The position numbers were made by a program, and so were the translations under genes. Under the pieces are notes generated by a model. The model searched no databases and was not told where the DNA came from. It was given only the letters and a program-made list of their open reading frames with translations. Below are positions 35,927 to 44,278 of a stretch of 64,000 nt of DNA, in pieces (position 1 is the first letter of the stretch; each line of letters starts with the position of its first letter). The stretch is from Spirochaetia bacterium 38H-sp (GTDB lineage Bacteria > Spirochaetota > Spirochaetia > Winmispirales > Winmispiraceae), in the NCBI GenBank assembly GCA_039023545.1, contig JBCHKQ010000001.1:744001-808000 (forward strand). The letters are read 5' to 3'.

Positions 35927-36346
35927 TTATTCTCCTATTATCTTGATTAATACACGTTTTCTGCGTCTTCCGTCAAATTCTCCGTAAAATATTTGTTCCC
36001 ATGGCCCAAAGTCTAGTTTCCCATCTGTTATTGCGATTACTACTTCTCTTCCCATTATTTGACGCTTGAGGTGCGCATCGCCGTTGTCTTCTCCTGTAAG
36101 GTTGTGTCTGTAGTGTGATATCGGCTCGTGTGGTGCTAGTTCTTCCAGCCATTCTTTGTAGTCCTGGTGAAGACCTGACTCATTGTCATTGATAAATACG
36201 CTTGCTGTTATGTGCATTGCATTTACAAGGCATAGGCCTTCTTTTATGCCGCTTTCTTTTACTGCTGTTTGGACGTCCTGGGTTATGTTGACAAAGGATA
36301 TCCTCTCCGCTGTGTTAAACCATAGTTCTTTTCTGTAGCTTTTCAT
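35927..36346 (-). CDS. yjbQ: YjbQ/UPF0047 family protein (secondary thiamine-phosphate synthase type)
   Basis: 139 residues. Conserved His and acidic residues in [68 protein letters not shown]. Some members show weak thiamine-phosphate synthase activity, but the physiological role is unsettled. Last gene after the two membrane-associated genes upstream; 42 bp separates it from them, so it may be in the same operon. Confidence 0.92.
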   Translation of the reverse strand: MKSYRKELWFNTAERISFVNITQDVQTAVKESGIKEGLCLVNAMHITASVFINDNESGLHQDYKEWLEELAPHEPISHYRHNLTGEDNGDAHLKRQIMGREVVIAITDGKLDFGPWEQIFYGEFDGRRRKRVLIKIIGE

Positions 36347-36388
36347 GCTGTTCTCCTTATTGTTTTTTTATAGTATATTTTATTTTTT

Positions 36389-37894
36389 TTATTCTGTAAG
36401 TATTTCTTTAAAATATTCCAGATATGTGTTTTCTATTGTTGTTTTTTTTAGATATGATGAGAATTTTTCAAGTTGTGTTCTTAGTTTGTTTTTTGCGGTT
36501 TTGCTTGCAGGCAGCAGGATTCCTTGTTTCCCCCTAGCTATGTATGGCAGGCTGTGACGTATGAGGGTTGTTGTGCGTGTTTTTTGTATCAGGCTTTCCA
36601 TTGATTCCGATATTTCTGGTATGCTTATCTGCTGAGTAAGTAGAATGGAGCTTATTATAAGGCTTGCTTTTTCTTCTGATGAAAGCATGTTGTCTATTAT
36701 GTTTCTGATTTTTTTGTAGTACGGATTTTTTTCCTGTTGTGTCAGAGAAATTATGCTTTCTATTATTGTGTTATTATGTTCTTGGTGTCCTTCCAGTATA
36801 TAATGTCTTGTTATGGGGACTGGGTCCACTATATCAAATAGATCTTCTTTTATAAGAGCCCGCGTCAATGTGATACCCACAAGCAGTGATATCCTCCCTT
36901 CTTCTTTTATGGGAAGGGTTTTTGTATAGTTAATGTTAAAATGAAATGGGAAAAGATTACCTGCTCTTATTAGCCTTGTTATTTCTTCTCTTGCCTCCAT
37001 AGTCATTATGGTTTTTTTTGTGTTTATGTTTGCCTCTGGAAATATTGCCGATAAGATGAGAGCCTTTATATTGTCTTCTGTTTCTATATCTTTTGCTTCT
37101 GTTTTTCCAAGTTTTGTATCCAATACTGTTTTTATTGCTGTAGTTAAAGGGCTCTGGATATCGTATAGTATCGGAGCTGTGTCACCGGTACTAAGGTCTT
37201 TTTCACAATATGTGCACAGAGGGCTGTCAGCTTCTTCCGGCAGTGGGGTTTTACAATACGGGCAGAGGGGGTCTTTTAATGGGTTCTCAAATGTAATATT
37301 TGCACTGCGATATATTTTCCATATGGTTCTTGCGGATTCAAAGCTGTATACGCTTTCTTGTTCTTCTGTATAGTCTGTCCTGTATTTTCTGCTATAGTCT
37401 ATTGCTATTGTTGTAATTATGCTTTTCTCTGTTTTTTCTTCTGCCAAGGGGTGTACGTGCATTATCCTTGTATCGGAAAACACTGTCTGTCTTCCTGTTG
37501 CATTATCTATACACACCGATGCTTTTATCTGTGCAAAACAGCCTGGTGACAGAACATAGACAAGCCTGCCTGTCTCACCGCTGCTTTCTGCTTGCTGTAT
37601 CGCAAAAAGCATTCTTCTTGCATAGTCTCTAGGGAGTTTTATACTTATTCCCGCACGCATTGAGGATATTATTTCCAAGTTCTTTTTTATAGGGCTTTTT
37701 TTCTTAATCAGGATAAAAACGATTGTAAAAATGAGAGCAACAATTATTGCAATAAACAATACAGTAAGGAGATAAGACTTGCTTGCGTATATATTATCAA
37801 TTGCCTGTATGCTTTGTTCTAAGTTTGTTTTTACCGGTTTCAGATAGAATATTGCTGTTGTTTTTTCTGTGATATTTGCAGTATTTACTATCAT
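36389..37894 (-). CDS. Membrane-anchored zinc-ribbon protein of unknown function (possibly Tim44-like)
   Basis: 501 residues. One transmembrane helix at about 41-63 (LLTVLFIAIIVALIFTIVFILI). Residues about 95-210 resemble a Tim44-like ligand-binding domain (GCFAQIKASVCIDN, IITTIAIDYSRKYRTDYTEE, RTIWKIYRSANITFENPLKDP). A zinc ribbon CPYCKTPLPEEADSPLCTYC follows, then a long helical C-terminal region. Start overlaps the cyclase-like gene by 4 bp. The Tim44 resemblance is weak; I cannot name a function. Confidence 0.65.
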   Translation of the reverse strand: MIVNTANITEKTTAIFYLKPVKTNLEQSIQAIDNIYASKSYLLTVLFIAIIVALIFTIVFILIKKKSPIKKNLEIISSMRAGISIKLPRDYARRMLFAIQQAESSGETGRLVYVLSPGCFAQIKASVCIDNATGRQTVFSDTRIMHVHPLAEEKTEKSIITTIAIDYSRKYRTDYTEEQESVYSFESARTIWKIYRSANITFENPLKDPLCPYCKTPLPEEADSPLCTYCEKDLSTGDTAPILYDIQSPLTTAIKTVLDTKLGKTEAKDIETEDNIKALILSAIFPEANINTKKTIMTMEAREEITRLIRAGNLFPFHFNINYTKTLPIKEEGRISLLVGITLTRALIKEDLFDIVDPVPITRHYILEGHQEHNNTIIESIISLTQQEKNPYYKKIRNIIDNMLSSEEKASLIISSILLTQQISIPEISESMESLIQKTRTTTLIRHSLPYIARGKQGILLPASKTAKNKLRTQLEKFSSYLKKTTIENTYLEYFKEILTE

Positions 37895-38667
37895 CTGTTA
37901 TCCCTTATTCCCTTTAAAATAAAAACCCGGCTAAATCCTTCCCTGTCTTTGTATTTTAGATTTTGGGGACCCTCTGCTATTACTGTTTCTTTCACACTGT
38001 TATAAAAATCACGTGACAAAATTATGTTTCCCTCTGTTGCAGCATAAGCAAGCTCTCGTGCGGTGAATACATCCTCTCCTAGGACCTTTGAGTTTCTGCC
38101 AGAAGCTGTCTTTATTTCTGCTATGAGAGCCTTTCCGTGGGTTATACCTATGCTAGGATTAAGTTTTCCCTCTTCCTTCTTTTGCAGAGACAGTGCGGCA
38201 GTGCATGCCTTAAGTGCTGCATTCTGATTATCAAAAATAGCACATGCCTCAGTACCCATATCAAAAATACAGCTTGCTCCTCTATTGTAAAGTCTGGCAT
38301 AATCTTCCTCCACAATACTGCAAAGACTTCTGCCGGCACGATTGAGGGGATTATCCTTAAACAGTCGAAATGCCTCCTTATAGCACATATAGAGAATGAC
38401 AGCCTCTCTTGAGTCCATACTCCTTAAAGACTCATCTTCTTCCTTTTTATCTATGTTTTCATCTTTTGTGTACTCTTGTTGCTTATCACAGCCTTCTTCC
38501 CGCTTTGTATTGCAAAAGGAATTTTTTACTTTATCCATACCTATAGGCACAATCCTCAATAAAAAACTACGAAGCCCTCGTATAAAAAAAATCCCTATCC
38601 CTGTTGCAATACCGAGAATAAAAGCCATAAAAACATATATAACAACAGACAAGAAACCCTCCTGCAT
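37891..38667 (-). CDS. Membrane-anchored degenerate adenylate/guanylate cyclase-homology domain protein
   Basis: 258 residues. One N-terminal transmembrane helix (VVIYVFMAFILGIATGIGIFFI), a Lys/Glu-rich linker, then a class III cyclase-like fold: CIFDMGTEACAIFDNQNAAL, PSIGITHGKALIAEIKT, KVLGEDVFTARELAYAATEGNIILS. The usual IHTGE...IGDAVNLAARL pattern is recognisable, but catalytic metal Asp, Asn and Arg positions are altered, so it is probably a binding or regulatory domain. Translationally coupled to the zinc-ribbon protein. Confidence 0.75.
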   Translation of the reverse strand: MQEGFLSVVIYVFMAFILGIATGIGIFFIRGLRSFLLRIVPIGMDKVKNSFCNTKREEGCDKQQEYTKDENIDKKEEDESLRSMDSREAVILYMCYKEAFRLFKDNPLNRAGRSLCSIVEEDYARLYNRGASCIFDMGTEACAIFDNQNAALKACTAALSLQKKEEGKLNPSIGITHGKALIAEIKTASGRNSKVLGEDVFTARELAYAATEGNIILSRDFYNSVKETVIAEGPQNLKYKDREGFSRVFILKGIRDNR

Positions 38668-38756
38668 TACAAAAAAGGATATGCCAGAAAACTCTTGAGG
38701 TCAACAAGATTGCAAAGCCTGATTTTTTGTGAGATAATCACATACAAGGAGGAGTT

Positions 38757-39101
38757 ATGGCAGACACCATTTTTGATAAAATCATAAGAAAAGAAATCCC
38801 GGCAGACATAATTTATGAGGACGAAGTGGCAGTTGCCATAAAGGACATAAATCCACAGGCACCCGTACATGTGCTTGTTTTGCCTACAAGAAAAGCTGCC
38901 AATCTCACTGAGCTTGCAACAATGGATACAGAATATGCAGGTGAGTATCTTAAGCGCATAGCTCTCATTACAGAAAAACTGGGACTCACCTCGGATGGCT
39001 TTAGGGTTGTCTTTAACCAGGGACGATATGGACAACAATCCGTAGAATATCTGCATGCACACATCCTTGGCGGAAGACAGATGGAATGGCCTCCAGGCTG
39101 A
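38757..39101 (+). CDS. hinT: HIT family nucleotide-binding protein (HinT-like)
   Basis: 114 residues. IFDKIIRKEIPADIIYEDE and GFRVVFNQGRYGQQSV are typical of HINT. The histidine triad reads EYLHAHILGGR: the first His of HxHxH is Tyr98, while the nucleophile His100 and His102 remain. The ending RQMEWPPG also differs from the usual QMHWPPG. Likely a purine nucleoside phosphoramidase. GGAGG ribosome-binding site and a downstream terminator make it a single-gene unit. Confidence 0.93.
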   Translation: MADTIFDKIIRKEIPADIIYEDEVAVAIKDINPQAPVHVLVLPTRKAANLTELATMDTEYAGEYLKRIALITEKLGLTSDGFRVVFNQGRYGQQSVEYLHAHILGGRQMEWPPG

Positions 39102-39127
39102 TACCAAAAAAGCATTAAAAACATTAT

Positions 39128-39160
39128 ACCGAACGGCGCATGGATATCCATGCGCCTTCT
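39128..39160 (+). terminator. hinT terminator with ACCGAACG head (copy 10)
   Basis: ACCGAACG (39128-39135), perfect 10-bp stem GGCGCATGGA / TCCATGCGCC (39135-39144, 39147-39156) with a 2-nt apex, then TTCTTT. Third terminator built on the repeat-family head. Confidence 0.85.
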
Positions 39161-39182
39161 TTATTAAGAAAAAACAGGAGGC

Positions 39183-39210
39183 AAAAAAAAAGCTGCCTAT
39201 AAGGCAGCTT
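39183..39210 (-). terminator. Terminator of the tRNA-Leu gene
   Basis: On the minus strand AAGCTGCCT, TAT loop, AGGCAGCTT, then TTTTTTT. It starts at the base after the discriminator nucleotide of the tRNA. Confidence 0.92.
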
Positions 39211-39295
39211 TGCTGTGGAGAGGACTTGAACCTCCACGGGCTTAACGCCCACTAGCCCCTCAAGCTAGCGTGTCTACCAATTCCACCACCACAGC
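39211..39295 (-). tRNA. tRNA-Leu (anticodon GAG)
   Basis: 85 nt on the minus strand with a 7-bp acceptor stem GCTGTGG/CCACAGC, discriminator A, D-loop containing GGTAGAC, anticodon stem CTAGC/GCTAG with loop TTGAGGG (anticodon GAG at 39261-39259), a long variable arm typical of leucine tRNAs, and TTCAAGTC in the T arm. CCA is not encoded. It reads CUC/CUU leucine codons. Confidence 0.96.
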
Positions 39296-39453
39296 GTGTG
39301 TAAGGGATAATATAATTATTTTACACTTTTGTCAATTGGTATCATAAAACTCATATTGGTTTTTGTTGTGTTAGGAATATATAGTATAGTCTCTTGCACA
39401 TCAAAGTATCCCTCAGGCATAGAGAAAAAAATATATGGCCTTGTATAATAGAG

Positions 39454-39478
39454 AAGGGAGCTGCGTAGCAGCTCCCTT
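39454..39478. terminator. Hairpin downstream of the alginate lyase gene
   Basis: Perfect 11-bp arms AAGGGAGCTGC / GCAGCTCCCTT with a GTA loop, 71 bp past the minus-strand lyase stop. Only a weak T-run follows (TCTCTATT). A second small stem, CCCCCT/AGGGGG at 39509-39524, lies between. One or both probably end the lyase transcript. Confidence 0.6.
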
Positions 39479-39548
39479 CAAAGGAGGGATTAATGAATAA
39501 TAAATATGCCCCCTCCTGAGGGGGAATTCCTATATTGTAAAAAAGCAT

Positions 39549-42452
39549 TTAGCGATCATTATAATCACCTGTCCAGATTTTAAGATCGTCAATATAATAT
39601 TCTGTCAGGTCTTTTGTTCCTGACTGAAATACGACTTTATCTATTACTGCCATTGCTTTTCTGTTTGGAGCATCAGAAACGAGCTTTTTCCCGTCTATAT
39701 ATATGTCTGCAGTATTTGCCCTTGGAGTCCCATTATCCGGTGTTATTGTTATTGCAACCGTGTACCACTTATTGAGTTCATAATTCCCCGGAACCCTGTC
39801 ATAGTCTTTTTCGCTAATACTGTATATAAATCTTCTGTCCGTTAACTCCCCGTTTTCTACGGAAGCACTTGTTTTGAACCTGAAAGCCTGATTTGCAGTT
39901 GATGTTACCTTCTCAGAACCTATACCACATGTAACAGCAGAAACTTTAGTTTCATCGTATATAGGATCGGCAATAACCTTTATCCTAAACTGTACCGTAA
40001 AAGTATCTGCTTGAGGTTCAAAAGTTATATATGCTTTGGGCTGTCCTCCAATATTGTTGTCTTTAAGGTGCAGAGCACCATCTTCTATTGCGCATTCTGT
40101 ATTGTTATCTGCTGAAGTTCTCCACTCATCTCCCAGACTGCTGCTAAAATCCGTTTGATAAAGAATGGTTCCTGCTTCTTTGTCAGAAATCACTTTTACA
40201 ATACATTTTTGAGAAATCTTTTGATTATCAAGACTGATTATACGGATTACTGCTTTGCCAGGCTTTATGGCTGTTACTGTTCCGTCTTGGTCTATTGTAA
40301 TGTGTTCTGCCCCTTCTGCTATCTCATACTTTAAAGAAGGTTCCGTAGCAATAGAAGGGGTTACAGAAGCATTGATGTTTGTCTTTTCTCCTATCTTGAT
40401 AGTAATATCTTTCTCCGGCAGAACAATATCCTTGACGCGGACCATATCCTGAGGAGAGAGGACTTTGAATCTATAGTCAGTATATATCTGAGAATCAATT
40501 TTGCTTGCTACTCTTATGATTCCTGATCCGGGACTTATAGCTGTAACAAACCCTTGATTGCTTACTGCTGCTATGTCTTCTGATAGAGATGTGTATGTCA
40601 GTACCTCGTAACTTCCTTTTGGCATAACCATAGCATCTATTTTAACGGAGTCTCCAGGAGCCATATACGAAGGAAGAACTCCCAACAGTATCTTTTCTGG
40701 TGCAGTATTGTTTTCTGATTCTGGAATTTTTTCACCCGCATAAATCTCAATATCATCAATGCTGAAGTCTATGAGATCTTTTGTTCCGGAATATATATTG
40801 AGCTGATTTATAAAATCAGAGACTTTATTGTTTTTTATTCCCTCTCCGACTTTTATTCCGTTCATGTAAACATCTGTTGTATTAGCCTTTGCTGTTCCGT
40901 TATTGGGTGTTGTTATTATTGTAACATTCATCCATTTCCCAATCTCTGTTTTTGCAGCTTCTGGGTTAATATCAGGTTCCATGTAAGTTGTTGTGAGTAC
41001 CCATCTGTGCTCAAAAAGTTCCTCACCTCTGTATGTGGACTTGTTGCGTATCCTAAACATTTCATCACTGGTGGCCAAAAATCCTTCGTCTTTTCCACCC
41101 ATGACAACATATAGATAGGAACCCTGAGCCTTACTTGTTCCTTTTTCCTTTACATCAACTCTGTCCAATCTTATTCTCAAAGATATGGTTACTGTGTCAT
41201 TTTGCTTTGGAAAAGTAATGCCCAGTATTCCTTTGCCGGAGGGATCATTATCTGTAATCTGCAGAATACCGTTGTTGATGTTTACGTTGGCACTTCCAAG
41301 ATTTGATATGCTAAATTCTGGAGCACTTAAATCCGTATTCTCAAAGTTTTGCTGATATAGCAAAGATGCTGTTTTTTCTACTGCTTGAGAAACCGTTATG
41401 GTCGCTTGAGCGGTTATATTGGTATTGCTGTTGCTGATAACTTTTATATGAGCAATTCCTTCTTTTATTGCTGTTATAATGCCGTCTTTGTTTAAGGCAA
41501 TTGTACCTTTGCCGTCTATTATCTGATATGTGACGTTTCTATCAGTGGTTTCTATGGGCTCAAATACCGGGTGCAACTGAGCTGTCTCACCCCTTGCCAG
41601 TGTTATTTCCTCAGGTTCCACTTTGAGCCCCTTTATTTTTACCTCTTCTACTTTATCTGAGTGAAAAGTCTCCAGTCTGTAGAGTCTCACCATTCCTTCT
41701 TCATCTGGGGAGTCTGCCTTGCTGTCTTGCGTATAACATCCTACCTTGAAATAATTAAGGAATTCTGTCCAGTTGGGGTCGTTGGGAAGTAGTGGATAGC
41801 TATAAGATGCTGTTTTGCCATCGCTTGATACTATTGCATAAAAAATTCCACCTATGATTTTTATCTCAAGATCAAATTTTTGATTGAGCTCAATTCCCTT
41901 AAAATAAAATTTTTCTTCTCCAGCATCCTTATCGCTAGCTACCTTTACTTTAACTGCCAAGAGCTTTTCTATACCGTCGTATTCTACCTTTATTGTTGCA
42001 GGACCATTATCTCCGTTGGGATATATGGAATGTATCTGCGCTACTATAACCTTACCTGTGGATGGAACCTTGCCAACAGATTCTGTTACCCTCATGATGT
42101 GTGTCCCCGTAAAACCCCAGTTGACTGTATTGTTTTTCCCGTCAATTAATTCTCTTAGCTCGCTTCTTGTGTAAGTCGTATTGGGGGTTTTAAAGCCCTC
42201 TACAGGAGATCGGAATACTACTGCATTCTCTTTTTTGTCCAGATAAAAATACTCGTCTTTATATCCGGCCATGAGTTCTTCCGGATACACTTCTTTTACC
42301 ATAGTTTTTGATTCGTTAGCTACAGGCAGCTGCAGCTTCCATGTTGTAAAATCCAGAAGCTCCGAAGGAGAGGATTGTTCTTGGTTGCCTGTTGAAAAAA
42401 CATAAGAGCTGATAAGTAAAATGAGTAAAAGCACGCCTAAGGCTTTCTTCAT
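39549..42452 (-). CDS. Secreted alginate lyase, PL7 catalytic domain with Big2 and lectin-like modules
   Basis: 967 residues, signal peptide 1-22 (ISSYVFSTG) without lipobox. Residues ~33-275 carry the PL7 signature trio: RSELRE (Arg/Glu), QIH (catalytic His) and YFKVGCYTQ (catalytic Tyr region), opening with LDFTTWKLQLPV. Then a Big_2 Ig-like domain (~280-360), a LamG-like module (~365-575), two Big_2 domains (~585-755) and a second LamG-like module (~760-967) that is clearly a duplicate of the first. It should cleave alginate outside the cell. Perfect promoter with overlapping operator upstream. Confidence 0.9.
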   Translation of the reverse strand: MKKALGVLLLILLISSYVFSTGNQEQSSPSELLDFTTWKLQLPVANESKTMVKEVYPEELMAGYKDEYFYLDKKENAVVFRSPVEGFKTPNTTYTRSELRELIDGKNNTVNWGFTGTHIMRVTESVGKVPSTGKVIVAQIHSIYPNGDNGPATIKVEYDGIEKLLAVKVKVASDKDAGEEKFYFKGIELNQKFDLEIKIIGGIFYAIVSSDGKTASYSYPLLPNDPNWTEFLNYFKVGCYTQDSKADSPDEEGMVRLYRLETFHSDKVEEVKIKGLKVEPEEITLARGETAQLHPVFEPIETTDRNVTYQIIDGKGTIALNKDGIITAIKEGIAHIKVISNSNTNITAQATITVSQAVEKTASLLYQQNFENTDLSAPEFSISNLGSANVNINNGILQITDNDPSGKGILGITFPKQNDTVTISLRIRLDRVDVKEKGTSKAQGSYLYVVMGGKDEGFLATSDEMFRIRNKSTYRGEELFEHRWVLTTTYMEPDINPEAAKTEIGKWMNVTIITTPNNGTAKANTTDVYMNGIKVGEGIKNNKVSDFINQLNIYSGTKDLIDFSIDDIEIYAGEKIPESENNTAPEKILLGVLPSYMAPGDSVKIDAMVMPKGSYEVLTYTSLSEDIAAVSNQGFVTAISPGSGIIRVASKIDSQIYTDYRFKVLSPQDMVRVKDIVLPEKDITIKIGEKTNINASVTPSIATEPSLKYEIAEGAEHITIDQDGTVTAIKPGKAVIRIISLDNQKISQKCIVKVISDKEAGTILYQTDFSSSLGDEWRTSADNNTECAIEDGALHLKDNNIGGQPKAYITFEPQADTFTVQFRIKVIADPIYDETKVSAVTCGIGSEKVTSTANQAFRFKTSASVENGELTDRRFIYSISEKDYDRVPGNYELNKWYTVAITITPDNGTPRANTADIYIDGKKLVSDAPNRKAMAVIDKVVFQSGTKDLTEYYIDDLKIWTGDYNDR

Positions 42453-42481
42453 TTTTTGCCTCCTATAAAAATGGTTTTTTG

Positions 42482-42489
42482 AAACGTTT
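42482..42489. promoter_or_regulatory. Operator-like site 1 of the alginate lyase gene
   Basis: AAACGTTT in the context TTGAAACGTTTTTA, placed just after the -10 of the lyase promoter. An equivalent site with the same flanks lies 129 bp upstream at 42611. Confidence 0.6.
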
Positions 42490-42491
42490 TT

Positions 42492-42520
42492 ATTATACCT
42501 TTGTATATGTTCAATGTCAA
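42492..42520 (-). promoter_or_regulatory. Perfect sigma70 promoter of the alginate lyase gene
   Basis: On the minus strand TTGACA (42520-42515), 17-bp spacer, TATAAT (42497-42492). Both hexamers match consensus exactly, which implies tight control by a repressor at the overlapping AAACGTTT site. Confidence 0.85.
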
Positions 42521-42610
42521 ATAAAATATTTAAGCATATTAAAATCTTTTTATATAATTAATTATAATGAAATATTATTTTGTTTTTATAAATGGGTGTT
42601 TTGTTGATTG

Positions 42611-42618
42611 AAACGTTT
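42611..42618. promoter_or_regulatory. Operator-like site 2 of the alginate lyase gene
   Basis: AAACGTTT in the context TTGAAACGTTTTAT, matching site 1 on nearly all flanking bases. The 129-bp spacing allows looping. Confidence 0.5.
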
Positions 42619-42732
42619 TATATTTTACATGTGTTCTTTGTCTTATTTCTTTGCAAAGCTAAAGGGATAATACTAAACTCTTGACCCTAAAATATCGATG
42701 ATGATAATATACCATCTCAAAGGGGGAAGAGG

Positions 42733-43041
42733 ATGGGAAAAACCGGTTCTACAGTCTCATCCCGCGCAAAGAAGATACATTGTGCCAATTGTAAGCATTG
42801 TAAGCTCACATCGGAGGCAAAAGAATCAGGCACCGGTTATGACATAAAAGTAAGATGCGCGAGAGGCCAGTGGCGCAAAAAAATGGGGGATGAGAAGCTC
42901 TACAGATTTTCTACGGTTATGAGACGTATTGTCTATGACTGCGAATATTATGAACCTATGGGGGATGAAGCAGAGTTTTTAAAGGAGCTAAAAAGAACGC
43001 TGCCGGTTCATGATGATAATCCGGGCTCATTATCCAACTAA
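42733..43041 (+). CDS. Small Cys-rich conserved hypothetical protein
   Basis: 102 residues. CANCKHC near residue 17 plus later Cys in VRCARGQW and YDCEYYEP suggest a small metal-binding (zinc) site. Basic N-terminal half, acidic C-terminus. Strong ribosome-binding site. It precedes a TPR lipoprotein by 11 bp. No named family recognised. Confidence 0.7.
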   Translation: MGKTGSTVSSRAKKIHCANCKHCKLTSEAKESGTGYDIKVRCARGQWRKKMGDEKLYRFSTVMRRIVYDCEYYEPMGDEAEFLKELKRTLPVHDDNPGSLSN

Positions 43042-43052
43042 GAGGTGTTTCA

Positions 43053-43469
43053 ATGAGAGTTTCACGAGCTTTTTTACTTCTCTTACTTGTCTTTTCTGTT
43101 TTTGCATGTAAGAGTGAGCCACCAAAGGTTCCTGAGAATATTTCTCAGGCCGAGCTTATCCAGAGGGCGCAGGAAGCCTTTGACAACAGTGATTATGAGC
43201 TTGCCATATATTATTATCAGACTTTACTGGACAGATATGGCAACGATATGGAGGCAAGAGCAACTTCTGAGTATGAGATTGCCCATATTTATTTTTTGCA
43301 GGGAAACTATAAAAAAGCGGAGGAGCTTTTTAATAAGATTATTTCTTATTATGATGGAGAACAGGCAGCATCTCTACCTGCCTGGATAAAAGTGTTATCC
43401 GTAAGACAGCTAAAAGAATCCATAGAAAAGCAGGCTCAGCTAGAAAAAGAACAAACCAATAAGCAGTAA
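43053..43469 (+). CDS. TPR-repeat lipoprotein (BamD/YbgF-like)
   Basis: 138 residues. Lipobox SVFAC with Cys19. Two tetratricopeptide-like repeats: AELIQRAQEAFDNSDYELAI and TSEYEIAHIYFLQGNYKKAE. Small outer-membrane TPR lipoproteins often assist outer-membrane assembly or cell-envelope organisation; role inferred. Confidence 0.82.
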   Translation: MRVSRAFLLLLLVFSVFACKSEPPKVPENISQAELIQRAQEAFDNSDYELAIYYYQTLLDRYGNDMEARATSEYEIAHIYFLQGNYKKAEELFNKIISYYDGEQAASLPAWIKVLSVRQLKESIEKQAQLEKEQTNKQ

Positions 43470-43471
43470 AT

Positions 43472-43500
43472 AAAAAAGGCTCCGTAGGGAGCCTTTTTTT
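43472..43500. terminator. Bidirectional terminator between convergent genes
   Basis: A-tract, GGCTCC, GTAG loop, GGAGCC, T-tract. Serves the TPR lipoprotein gene on plus and the ABC-2 permease gene on minus, and overlaps the permease stop by 2 bp. Confidence 0.92.
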
Positions 43501-44278
43501 AATCTATCATCTGTCGTTTTAGTCTTTTTATTCCGTACCAGCCTGCAAGAAAGCTAATAATGATTATATAAACTATATCCCATAGATTGGTTATGCTTAA
43601 TGTTCCTTGCGAAAAAGAGCGCAAAATCCTTACGGGGTGTGTCAGGGGAAGGGCCTCCGAAATCCATCTCAGCCACAAGGGGAGGCCTTCCAAAGGAAAT
43701 ACAACTCCAGAGAGAAAAAACATAGGTGACAGTACTCCGGTAAAATAGAAGTTAAACTGGTCAATATTTGCCACCATTGATGTTATTATAAAGGCTATTG
43801 CTGCAAACATTATGCCGGTGAGAAATCCTATTAGAGGAGCTATTATAACTGTTGCAGGAGAAAAAATACCGAAAAGGCTTATTACAAGCAGTACGCATAG
43901 AGAAAAGAAAAAGCCTTTTGTTCCTGCCCATATTATTTCCCCTATGAGCAAATCATTTGCTGTTATTGGAGATGCCAGCATGCCGTCATATATCTTATCA
44001 AATTTGAGTCTTATAAATGTGCCAAATGTACACTCAAAGGATGCTGTGTACATTGCAGGGCTTACCAGTATACCTATTGCCAGAAACTCTACAAATGGGA
44101 CTCCGTTGATATCGTTGACAAATTTACCCAGTCCCAGTCCTATTCCCATAAGGAATATTATAGGCTCTGCAAAGGGGGGGAACGCGTTGGCAAGCAGGTT
44201 CTGACTGTATACTCTAAGGTGTCTGAACCACACGCTATAAAGTCTGTAAGGCATGGAATGCTTGTTTCTATTGTCCAT
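43499..44278 (-). CDS. ABC-2 type transporter permease (NodJ-like)
   Basis: 259 residues, six predicted helices. Motifs FPPFAEPIIFLMGIGLGLGKFV, SFECTFGTFIRLKFDKIYDGMLASPI and FLSGVVFPLEGLPLWLRWISEALPLTHPV are those of NodJ-type exporters. Start overlaps the ATPase gene by 11 bp. Export substrate unknown (lipid, polysaccharide or drug). Confidence 0.88.
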   Translation of the reverse strand: MDNRNKHSMPYRLYSVWFRHLRVYSQNLLANAFPPFAEPIIFLMGIGLGLGKFVNDINGVPFVEFLAIGILVSPAMYTASFECTFGTFIRLKFDKIYDGMLASPITANDLLIGEIIWAGTKGFFFSLCVLLVISLFGIFSPATVIIAPLIGFLTGIMFAAIAFIITSMVANIDQFNFYFTGVLSPMFFLSGVVFPLEGLPLWLRWISEALPLTHPVRILRSFSQGTLSITNLWDIVYIIIISFLAGWYGIKRLKRQMID

